Below, in pieces: positions 1 to 5,824 of a stretch of 5,824 nt of DNA. The translations under genes were made by a program, and so were the position numbers. The stretch's first letter is position 1. Every line of letters begins with the position of its first letter. This DNA comes from an uncultured cyanobacterium. GTDB lineage: Bacteria; Cyanobacteriota; Cyanobacteriia; PCC-6307; Cyanobiaceae. Below the pieces are notes generated by a model, which saw only the letters and a program-made list of their open reading frames with translations, was not told the DNA's origin and did not search any database. Location of the stretch: positions 1 through 5,824 of the forward strand of contig CAIOXF010000213.1 in assembly GCA_903862155.1 (NCBI GenBank), written 5' to 3'.

Positions 1-36
1 AGGTTTGCGGCCACCTCATCTCCGCGCCTGGATGTG
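1..36. other. Left-edge leader before ndhF3, unresolved
   Basis: These bases precede the preferred ndhF3 start. Frame 1 is open from the edge into ndhF3. Frame 2 is open from the edge to a TGA at 35-37 that overlaps the ndhF3 ATG at 37 by one base (TGATG). The segment may therefore be the 3' end of an upstream gene coupled to ndhF3, or simply a 5' leader. No promoter, operator or terminator can be recognised in so short a stretch. Confidence 0.3.
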
Positions 37-1914
37 ATGACCGTCTCCTTCGCTCAGACGGCCTGGCTGGTGCCCCTGTACCCCCTGGTGGCGTCGCTTC
101 TGTCCTTCCTGTGGTCGCCGGGCCTGATCGCCCGCACTGGACCACGCCCCTGCGGCTACCTGAACCTGCTGTTCGTCTCCATCGCCTTCGTGCACAGCAC
201 GTTGGCCCTGGTGGGGCTGCACACCAATGCCGCCGCCGGCGCGGATGCCCTCTACAAGCCCCTGAGCTTCGGCTGGACCTGGCTCGATACGGCTGGCTTC
301 CGAGTGGGCTTCGACGGCCTGATCACCGAGCCCGCCCTGATCGCCATGACGGTGATCACCGGGATCCATGTGCTCACCCAGATTTTTACCATCGGCTACC
401 TGGAGATGGACTGGGGCTGGCCGCGCTTCTTCGGCTCCCTCAGCTTCTTCGAGGCCGGCCTCTGCGCCCTGGTGCTCACCGACTCCATCTTCTTCAGCTA
501 CGTGCTGCTGGAGCTGCTCACGCTCGGCACCTATCTGATCGTGGGCACCTGGTACAACCAATCCCTCGTGGTGAAGGGGGCGCGGGACGCCTTCCTCACC
601 AAGCGCATCGGCGACCTCATCCTCCTGGTGGGCGTGATCGGGCTGCTGCCGATCACCGGCACCTGGAACTTCCATGGGCTCCAGGCTTGGGCGGCCGACA
701 TGGCCAACAACGGCCGCACCCTCGGCCCCGCTGCCACGGCCCTGATCCTTGCCCTGATCGCCGGCCCCATGGGCAAGTGCGCCCAGATGCCCCTGCACCT
801 CTGGCTCGATGAGGCCATGGAGGGTCCGCTGCCCTCCACGGTGCTGCGCAATTCCGTGGTGGTCGCCGGTGGCGCCTGGGTGCTGCTGCGGCTGGCCCCG
901 GTGATCGCCCTCAGCCCCCTGGCCCAGGGCGTGCTCGTTGTGGTGGGTGGCACCACCGCCCTGGTGAGCTCCCTGATCGCCCTGGCCCAGATCGATGTGA
1001 AGCGGGCACTCTCCTTCCTGGTGAGCAGCTGGATGGGGCTCTTGTTTGTGGCCGTGGGCCTGGGCGGCATCACCACCGCCGATCACCTGTTGCTGGTGTA
1101 TCCGCTGCCGATGGCCCTGATGCTGATGGCGGTGGGCTGTGTGATCTGGTCCAACATCACTCAAGACCTCACCCAGCTGGGCGGTCTGTGGAGCCGGCGC
1201 CCCCTGGTGGGCCTGGCCTTTCTCACCGGCGCTGCCGGCCTGATGGCCCTGCCCCCCTTCGGTGGGTTTGCCGCCCTGCGGGAGCTGCTGGCCCTCACGG
1301 CTGAGAGCTCCAGCCCCGTGGTGCTCGGCGCCGTGGTGCTGATCACCAATGCCCTGGTGAGCGCCGGCCTGGTGCGGGTGTTCGGCCAGATCTGGTGTGG
1401 CCCCACCACCGAGTTCACCGTGCGCTCACCCGAGGTGCTCTGGCTGATGGTGCTGCCCACCACCCTGCTGATGGGCTTTGTGCTGCACCAGCCCCAACTG
1501 CTCGTGCTCAACGGCGTGTTCAGCCTTGATCCCCTGCCCGGTTGGGGCCCGATGGCCATCCCGCTGCTGCTCTCCACTCTGGTGGGCGGCGGCCTCTCCG
1601 GCATCTTCTATCTGCGGCCCCATCCCCTGGTCCAGCTGCCCGCCACCCTCGGCGGCCTCCAAGACTGGCTGGCCCACGACATGCAGACCGAGCGCTTCTA
1701 TCACCGCACGGTGGTGGGGCTCGTGGTGCAGCTGGCGCGCCTCAGCTCCTGGAGTGATCGCCAGATCGTGGATGGCTTCAGTGGCGCCACAGGCAATGCG
1801 GCGCTGCTGAGTGCCCGCCGCCTGAGCCTCACCACCTCGGGCCGTTCCCAGGCCTATGCCCTCACCCTGGTGCTCGGCGTGCTGCTGATGGCCGCCTGGC
1901 TGCTGACCCGCTGA
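37..1914 (+). CDS. ndhF3: NDH-1MS (CO2-uptake) complex membrane subunit NdhF3, NuoL/ND5-type antiporter-like subunit
   Basis: This is the distal proton-pumping subunit of the thylakoid NDH-1MS (NDH-1_3) complex, which powers CO2 hydration by CupA. The protein has 625 residues from ATG 37. It is highly hydrophobic, with many membrane helices across residues 1-525 and a C-terminal helical arm (about 540-625) containing the DRQIVDG signature common to NuoL/NdhF C termini. Visible antiporter features, numbered from ATG 37, are Glu159 in VLLELLTLGTYLIVG, Lys247 in GPMGKCAQMPLHLWL, EAMEGPLPS, and Lys322 in DVKRALSF. Where respiratory/cyclic NdhF has a HAATMV-like helix, this protein reads LRNSVVVAGG (residues 270-279), as in CO2-uptake NdhF3/F4 forms. 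The start is uncertain: GTG at 34 is directly followed by ATG at 37, and a weak GGA at 30-32 suits ATG 37. The upstream frame stays open to the window edge. It is followed after 5 bases by ndhD3. NdhF4 is the alternative, but the CupS gene downstream favours NdhF3. Confidence 0.93.
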   Translation: MTVSFAQTAWLVPLYPLVASLLSFLWSPGLIARTGPRPCGYLNLLFVSIAFVHSTLALVGLHTNAAAGADALYKPLSFGWTWLDTAGFRVGFDGLITEPALIAMTVITGIHVLTQIFTIGYLEMDWGWPRFFGSLSFFEAGLCALVLTDSIFFSYVLLELLTLGTYLIVGTWYNQSLVVKGARDAFLTKRIGDLILLVGVIGLLPITGTWNFHGLQAWAADMANNGRTLGPAATALILALIAGPMGKCAQMPLHLWLDEAMEGPLPSTVLRNSVVVAGGAWVLLRLAPVIALSPLAQGVLVVVGGTTALVSSLIALAQIDVKRALSFLVSSWMGLLFVAVGLGGITTADHLLLVYPLPMALMLMAVGCVIWSNITQDLTQLGGLWSRRPLVGLAFLTGAAGLMALPPFGGFAALRELLALTAESSSPVVLGAVVLITNALVSAGLVRVFGQIWCGPTTEFTVRSPEVLWLMVLPTTLLMGFVLHQPQLLVLNGVFSLDPLPGWGPMAIPLLLSTLVGGGLSGIFYLRPHPLVQLPATLGGLQDWLAHDMQTERFYHRTVVGLVVQLARLSSWSDRQIVDGFSGATGNAALLSARRLSLTTSGRSQAYALTLVLGVLLMAAWLLTR

Positions 1915-1919
1915 CTCCG

Positions 1920-3419
1920 ATGACCCTGCTGCTTCCCCTTCTGATTCCGCTGGCGGCGGTGTTGGCGCTGCCGCTGCTCCCCAACAATGCACAGCTCACC
2001 CGCCGGGTTGCGGCCCTGGCTGGGTTTCTGCAGCTCGCCGCTGGTCTGCTGCTCTGGCGCCAGCCTCCCGCCGATCTGAGCGTGAGCTGGTTGCCCAAGC
2101 TCGGCCTCTCGCTCGATCTGGGCCTCGATGGCATCACCCTGCCGCTGCTGCTGCTCAGCGCCCTGATCACGGCCATGGCGGTGATCGCCACCCCAGTCGA
2201 TCAGGCCCGCAGCCGTCTGTTCTATGGCCTGCTGCTTGCCACAAACCTCGGCCTCACCGGCACCTTCCTGGCCCGCAACGCCCTGTTGTTTGTGCTGGCC
2301 TATGAGCTGATCTTGATCCCCACCACCCTGCTGGTGGCCACCTTCGGCCGGGGGCTGCGCTCCTCGGCTGCCATCCGCTTCCTCATCTACAACGCCCTCT
2401 CAGGCTTCGTGCTGCTGGGCGTGGTGTTGGCCATGGGATGGCTCCACCCCGGCGGCGTGAGCTTTGCCTACGCCGATCTGGCCGCGGATCAGTTCAGCCC
2501 CGTGGCTGAGCGCTGGCTGCTGGCCGGCTTCCTGCTGGCCTTCGGGCTCAAGCTGCCGCTGGTGCCCCTGCACGGCTGGCAGCCGATCACCTACACCGAG
2601 GCCCCCACGCCGGTGGCGATGCTGCTCAGCGGCGCGGTGTCGAAGCTTGGGGCCTATGGCCTGCTGCGCTTCGGGGTGCAGTTCCTGCCCGACACCTGGG
2701 CCGCCTGGTCGCCCTGGATCGCCGTGATCGCCGCAGTCACCACCATCTACGGCGCCCTCAACGCCATCGCCCAGCTCGACATGCGCCGGTTGGTGGCCTA
2801 CAGCTCCCTGGGCCACATGGGTTTGTTGGTGCTTGCCCTGGCTGCCGCCACTCCCCTGAGCCTGCAGGGTGTGGTGGTGCAGATGCTGGCCCACGGCCTG
2901 ATCACCGCCTTGCTGTTCTGCCTGGTGGGCACGATCGAGCGCCACACCGGCACCGTGGCGATCCCCGAGATCTCTGGCCTGATGAACCCCTACCGGGGTT
3001 TGCCCTTCACCATGGGCCTGATGCTGTTGGGTCTGATGGCCGCCGCCGGCGTGCCTGGTCTGGCGGGCTTCGTTGCCGAGCTGCTGGTGTTTGAGGGCAG
3101 TTGGGTGGCCTTCCCCTGGCCCACCCTGGTGTGCATGGTGGCCTCAGGCCTCACGGCCGTGTACGCCGTGCGCCTGTTCAACCGCGTGGGCTTCGGTCGC
3201 CTCGACAACGAGCGCGCCGACTGGCTCAACACCACCTGGGGTGAGCGCTTCCCCGCCGTGGTGCTCGCCGGCCTGATCGTGATTGCCGGCATCTGGCCCG
3301 CCACGATCACCAGCTTCAGCGAGGCCAGCGTTACCCCTCTCGCCTTGCGCCAAACCGATCTTGTGCTCACCGCCAATGCCGCTGGTGCTGAGTTCACCGC
3401 TCCGGAGCTGCTCGCATGA
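1920..3419 (+). CDS. ndhD3: NDH-1MS complex membrane subunit NdhD3, NuoM/ND4-type antiporter-like subunit
   Basis: This is the second antiporter-like proton-pumping subunit specific to the inducible CO2-uptake NDH-1 complex, located in the thylakoid membrane next to NdhF3. The 499 residues have the usual NdhD length and about 14 hydrophobic segments. Family landmarks in order are Glu129 in LAYELILIPTTLLVATFG, the YNALSGF helix (157-163), Lys211 in GLKLPLVPLHGWQPITYTEA, TPVAMLLSGAVSKLGAYG with Lys242, the QLDMRRLVAYSSLGHMG segment (285-301), His325 in MLAHGLITALLFCLVG, and GVPGLAGFVAELLVF (377-391). The canonical NdhD1/NuoM text after the lysine (WLPDAH) is replaced by WQPITYTEAPTPV, which fits the D3/D4 clade. 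The start is ATG 1920, 5 bases after the ndhF3 stop, with no clear Shine-Dalgarno sequence, so translation probably depends on coupling to ndhF3. The last codon overlaps the cupA start (ATGA). Assignment as D3 rather than D4 rests mainly on the neighbouring cupA and cupS. Confidence 0.92.
   Translation: MTLLLPLLIPLAAVLALPLLPNNAQLTRRVAALAGFLQLAAGLLLWRQPPADLSVSWLPKLGLSLDLGLDGITLPLLLLSALITAMAVIATPVDQARSRLFYGLLLATNLGLTGTFLARNALLFVLAYELILIPTTLLVATFGRGLRSSAAIRFLIYNALSGFVLLGVVLAMGWLHPGGVSFAYADLAADQFSPVAERWLLAGFLLAFGLKLPLVPLHGWQPITYTEAPTPVAMLLSGAVSKLGAYGLLRFGVQFLPDTWAAWSPWIAVIAAVTTIYGALNAIAQLDMRRLVAYSSLGHMGLLVLALAAATPLSLQGVVVQMLAHGLITALLFCLVGTIERHTGTVAIPEISGLMNPYRGLPFTMGLMLLGLMAAAGVPGLAGFVAELLVFEGSWVAFPWPTLVCMVASGLTAVYAVRLFNRVGFGRLDNERADWLNTTWGERFPAVVLAGLIVIAGIWPATITSFSEASVTPLALRQTDLVLTANAAGAEFTAPELLA
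3402..3407 (+). promoter_or_regulatory. Ribosome binding site of cupA inside ndhD3
   Basis: CCGGAG, with GGAG at 3404-3407, lies 8 bases before the cupA ATG at 3416, within the last codons of ndhD3. It is the only convincing Shine-Dalgarno sequence among the operon starts. With the ATGA overlap, it supports the chosen cupA start and allows both independent entry and re-initiation after ndhD3. Confidence 0.6.
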
Positions 3420-4726
3420 CGCCCCCCACCGCCCTGGCCCCTGAAGCGGCCACCAAGCCCCTGATTCCGCCCTCCACCCATCGCTACGCCGATGTGATCC
3501 ATCGGCTGGAGGCCGGCGGTTCGATGCTTCCCGACACGCCGGAAAACCTCAAGCAGATCATCGGCATCTACAAGGCCTACGCCGTGCCGATGGACTTCTA
3601 TTGGCGCGACCTGCTCTACATCGCCGAGCAGGTGTTCCTCAATCCGATTCCGGCCTTCAAATACTTCATTTCCCAGGAGTATCTGGATCGGCCCTGCTCC
3701 TATGCCGGTGATCAGTCGAAGCTGCGCATCTGGCGCGGCGGCGAGAAGGCCCATCCGGAGCTGCTCGAGTTCATGGCGCGCGGGGAAACCATCCGCATGC
3801 CCAAGCTCCTGCATCACCTCTGGCACGACCGGGTGAACATGGAGTTCGCCGAAGCCTGCATGCAGGCCATGCTCTGGCACCAGGGCATGGGCGGACGCTT
3901 CAACGACTACCTGGAAACCGACGCCTACCGCGCCAATGCCGATCGGGCGATCAAGGCCTACTTCAAGCGCAATCCGCTGATGCTGGGCCTCTACAAGCTC
4001 TTCCCGGAGATGTTCCTGGAGAAGGTGAAGCAGCTCAGCTACACCGCCAATCTGGGGCTGTTCTGGGAGGTGATGGCGCCCGTGTTCTTCGAGATGAGCG
4101 ACATCTACGACGAAGGCGGGTTCAAGGGGGTGCCCGATGCGATGGATTTCCTGGTGAACGGCATCTTCGCCGTGGCCGGCCGGCCCATCTATCACCACGT
4201 GTTCATCGACGGGGAGTGCTTCGAGATCATTCCCAAGAGCGAGGGTTTCACCTGGCTCTATGAGGCGGCCCTGCCCTATGTGGAGGCGGTGTTCTATCGC
4301 ACGGCCCCGTTCCGTGGCACCAAGAGCTACAACGCCCAGGCCGGTCAGGTGCCCGATAACCAGGCCGATTTTCACTACGGCATCCTCTACGCCGATGTGT
4401 TCCCCGTGGGTTCGGCCGGCATCCCGCCCACCCTGCTGATGCAGGACATGCTGCACTTCCTGCCGCCCTACCTGCAGGACACCTACAAGCAGCACAAGCG
4501 CGGCGAAGACGACCAGCTCATCCAGCTCGGCATCACCTTCCAGCGCTCGATGTACAACGTGACCTCGGCCGTGATTCAGGCCCTGCGTTGTGCCCTGCTC
4601 TATCCGCTCGACGATCCCAATCCGGAGCACCTGATGGCCAACCGGCGCTTCTTTGAGGCCCAGATGGATCGCTTCCTGCGGCCCGAGGCCCGTCTGCCCC
4701 AGATCCAAACCCAGGACTACCGCTGA
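3416..4726 (+). CDS. cupA: CO2 hydration protein CupA (ChpY) of the NDH-1MS complex
   Basis: CupA is the carbonic-anhydrase-like subunit bound to the cytoplasmic side of NdhF3. It converts CO2 to bicarbonate using proton movement coupled to NDH-1 electron transfer. The 436-residue length fits the CupA/CupB (ChpY/ChpX) family. It is soluble-looking, with a variable proline-rich N terminus (about 1-22) and a conserved core beginning near RYADVIHRLEAGG. The block LLHHLWHDRVNMEFAEAC (131-148) is the family hallmark; His134 and Arg139 probably match the metal-site His130 and Arg135 that I recall from Thermosynechococcus CupA structures (same spacing, offset of four). Other conserved-looking stretches are IWRGGEKAHPELLEFM (105-120), IDGECFEIIPKSEGFTWLYE (264-283), and FLPPYLQDTYKQHKRGEDDQ (348-367). 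It overlaps ndhD3 by 4 bases and is followed 5 bases later by cupS. CupB is the alternative paralogue; the downstream FAS1 gene argues for CupA. No truncation or frameshift is seen. Confidence 0.95.
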   Translation: MTPPTALAPEAATKPLIPPSTHRYADVIHRLEAGGSMLPDTPENLKQIIGIYKAYAVPMDFYWRDLLYIAEQVFLNPIPAFKYFISQEYLDRPCSYAGDQSKLRIWRGGEKAHPELLEFMARGETIRMPKLLHHLWHDRVNMEFAEACMQAMLWHQGMGGRFNDYLETDAYRANADRAIKAYFKRNPLMLGLYKLFPEMFLEKVKQLSYTANLGLFWEVMAPVFFEMSDIYDEGGFKGVPDAMDFLVNGIFAVAGRPIYHHVFIDGECFEIIPKSEGFTWLYEAALPYVEAVFYRTAPFRGTKSYNAQAGQVPDNQADFHYGILYADVFPVGSAGIPPTLLMQDMLHFLPPYLQDTYKQHKRGEDDQLIQLGITFQRSMYNVTSAVIQALRCALLYPLDDPNPEHLMANRRFFEAQMDRFLRPEARLPQIQTQDYR

Positions 4727-4731
4727 TCCCG

Positions 4732-5133
4732 ATGGCCACGATTCTCGAAACCGCCGCCGGCGCCGGTTGCTTCAACACCCTGCTGGCGGCCGTGGATGCC
4801 GCCGGCCTGCGGGAAGCCCTGGAGAGTCCGGGGCCGTTCACGGTGTTCGCCCCGGTGGATGACGCCTTCTCCGCCCTGCCACCTGGCACGGTGCAGACCC
4901 TGGTGGACAACCCGCCCCAGCTGGCGCGGATCCTGAAGTACCACGTGCTGGCCGGCGCTCACAACCAGGCTGCCCTGGTGGCCAAGGAGCAGTGGGACAG
5001 CCTGGAGGGTGCGCCGATCCCGATCCGCTCGGTGGATCCCTTCGAGGTGAAGAACGCCACGGTGGTCACAGCCGATATCGCCTGCGATAACGGCGTGGTG
5101 CACGTGATCAACCGGGTGATCCTGCCGGGCTAG
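4732..5133 (+). CDS. cupS: CupS, small FAS1 (fasciclin) domain subunit of the NDH-1MS complex
   Basis: CupS is the small soluble subunit that binds CupA in the NDH-1MS complex. Its exact role in CO2 uptake is not settled. The 133 residues form one complete FAS1 domain and nothing more. The N-terminal helix region is ILETAAGAGCFNTLLAAVDAAG (4-25, described by positions), the H1 box is GPFTVFAPVDDAFSALPPGTV (34-54), the YH motif is ILKYHVLAG (67-75), and the H2 box is DNGVVHVINRVILPG (119-133). There is no signal peptide or lipobox, unlike most bacterial fasciclin proteins, so it should stay in the cytoplasm, as CupS requires. The start is ATG 4732, 5 bases after the cupA stop, with no well-placed Shine-Dalgarno sequence (the nearest AGGA, at 4713-4716, is 15 bases away). 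Coupling to cupA is therefore likely. It is the last gene of the operon; the stop at 5131-5133 touches the stop of the opposing gene. Confidence 0.92.
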   Translation: MATILETAAGAGCFNTLLAAVDAAGLREALESPGPFTVFAPVDDAFSALPPGTVQTLVDNPPQLARILKYHVLAGAHNQAALVAKEQWDSLEGAPIPIRSVDPFEVKNATVVTADIACDNGVVHVINRVILPG

Positions 5134-5824
5134 TTACAGCCCGCCAAACATATTCAGCCCCTCCAGCCCTTCACACAGCAGGTAGGCGCCGAGCACCAGG
5201 GCCAGCACGCCCACCAGCCATTCGGCCTTGTGCTGCAGCCACTCCTCGAGGCTGGTGATCGCCTCCCGAATGCCGCCACCGCTGAGTAGCCAGGCCAGGG
5301 GCGGCAGCAGCAACAGGGAGCTGGCCATCAGCGTGAACAGCCCGGTGATCTCGGCATCGGCGCCGAGCCCCGGGTCGTTCATCAGCAGCAATCCTGCTTC
5401 CTTTAAATAGAAAACGAGATTTTCCGGGGTGAGCAGGGCGCTGATGGCCCCCAGGCCCACCAGGGTGATCGTGCTGAAATCCGGCAGCTGGTTCATCAGC
5501 CGCAGGGCCATGCCCTCCTCGCCGATGTTGGCCTGGGGGGTGAGCTGGTAGAGCCCGAGGCCGATCAGGGCACCGGAGCCCAACAGGTCGATCAGCACCT
5601 GTTCGCGGGCGCCGTGGTTCAGGGTGATCGAGAAGCTCTCCCCCAGCACCATCAGCACCACGATCGCCAGGGCATTGGCGCTGGCCCAGCCCAGCACATA
5701 GGCCAGGGCGCGCTGTAGTGGGGCCCGGCCCAGCAGCAGCAGCGTCACCACGGCGATGTGCAGCGGGGAAAAGGCGATGCCGATGCCGAACAGCGACGAC
5801 TTGGTGATCAGCTCAGGCGAAAGA
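5134..5824 (-). CDS. GAP / Sap-like family six-helix membrane protein (LysE-superfamily-like), 5' end outside the window
   Basis: This is an integral membrane protein, visible for 229-230 residues, ending at a TAA (complement of 5134-5136). An internal GTG (5751-5749) could be mistaken for the start. However, the frame stays open upstream to the window edge, and the added residues, including KSSLFGIGIGFAFSPLHIAVV, form a convincing first membrane helix, so the real start lies beyond 5824. About six hydrophobic segments are visible: FGIGIGFAFSPLHIAVVTLL, ALAYVLGWASANALAIVVLM, LIDLLGSGALIGLGLYQL, LVGLGAISALLTPENLVFYL, GLFTLMASSLLLLPPLAWLL, and WLVGVLALVLGAYLLCEGL. The SPLHI motif in helix 1 and LTPENLVFYL in helix 4 form the paired proline pattern of GAP/Sap (sulfolipid-1-addressing protein-like) transporters, related to LysE-type exporters. 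The substrate cannot be read from sequence. It converges on cupS with zero bases between the stops, so it is not part of the NDH-1MS operon. Family assignment is moderately sure; function is unknown. Confidence 0.68.
   Translation of the reverse strand, partial: LSPELITKSSLFGIGIAFSPLHIAVVTLLLLGRAPLQRALAYVLGWASANALAIVVLMVLGESFSITLNHGAREQVLIDLLGSGALIGLGLYQLTPQANIGEEGMALRLMNQLPDFSTITLVGLGAISALLTPENLVFYLKEAGLLLMNDPGLGADAEITGLFTLMASSLLLLPPLAWLLSGGGIREAITSLEEWLQHKAEWLVGVLALVLGAYLLCEGLEGLNMFGGL

Noticed and set aside
111..812. Plus-strand open frame of 233 codons inside ndhF3
   Set aside because: It is an out-of-frame Arg/Pro/His-rich shadow; ndhF3 in the main frame is clearly the real gene.
16..1164. 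Minus-strand open frame of 382 codons opposite ndhF3
   Set aside because: The product is low-complexity His/Gln/Gly/Glu-rich text with no hydrophobic core, typical of antisense shadows of membrane-protein genes in high-GC DNA.
2990..4708. Long open reading frame on the minus strand (572 codons) opposite cupA and the end of ndhD3
   Set aside because: It lies antisense to two well-recognised genes. Its composition is rich in His, Gly, Gln and Glu, as expected from the reverse complement of GC-rich coding DNA, and no domain is recognisable.
5137..5170. Possible terminator just past cupS
   Set aside because: No inverted repeat with a T-run was found by eye, and the region codes for the C terminus of the opposing gene.
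5134..5751. Taking the GTG at 5751 as the true start of the minus-strand membrane gene
   Set aside because: The frame continues upstream to the window edge and supplies a conserved-looking first helix with an SPLHI motif, so this GTG is internal.
1..5824. CRISPR arrays, tRNA/rRNA genes, insertion sequences or attachment repeats
   Set aside because: The window is nearly fully occupied by five coding regions, and I saw no regularly spaced repeats, transposase fragments, terminal inverted repeats or RNA-gene signatures.

Overview
The window is a GC-rich (by eye roughly two-thirds G+C), gene-dense piece of what is almost certainly a cyanobacterial chromosome. Four same-strand genes fill positions 34-5133 and match, in identity and order, the inducible CO2-uptake operon of the NDH-1MS (NDH-1_3) complex: ndhF3, ndhD3, cupA (chpY) and cupS. 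High GC, very short intergenic spacing and this gene content suggest a Cyanobium / freshwater-brackish Synechococcus-type picocyanobacterium. That placement is inference; no rRNA or other marker is present.

Layout. Positions 1-36: too little sequence to name anything; two forward frames are open to the left edge. 37-1914: ndhF3. 1920-3419: ndhD3. 3416-4726: cupA, overlapping ndhD3 by 4 bases (ATGA). 4732-5133: cupS, a single cytoplasmic FAS1 (fasciclin) domain. The gaps ndhF3/ndhD3 and cupA/cupS are only 5 bases each, so the four genes look like one transcript. On the opposite strand, 5824-5134 holds most of a six-helix membrane protein of the GAP / Sap-like (LysE-superfamily-like) type. Its stop codon directly abuts the cupS stop, and its start lies beyond the right edge.

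How the genes work together. NdhF3 and NdhD3 are antiporter-like proton-pumping membrane subunits that replace NdhF1/NdhD1 in the specialised photosynthetic complex I of thylakoids. CupA sits on the cytoplasmic face of NdhF3 and, with CupS bound to it, converts CO2 to bicarbonate, driven by redox-coupled proton movement from ferredoxin-driven cyclic electron flow. The bicarbonate then feeds the carboxysome. This is established knowledge for the family. The sequence shows that all four parts are intact and that both membrane subunits carry the diverged channel motifs typical of the CO2-uptake paralogues.

I did not find a previously undescribed system. The least explained items are the GAP-family gene tail-to-tail with cupS, its short AT-rich tract, and what lies just upstream of ndhF3.
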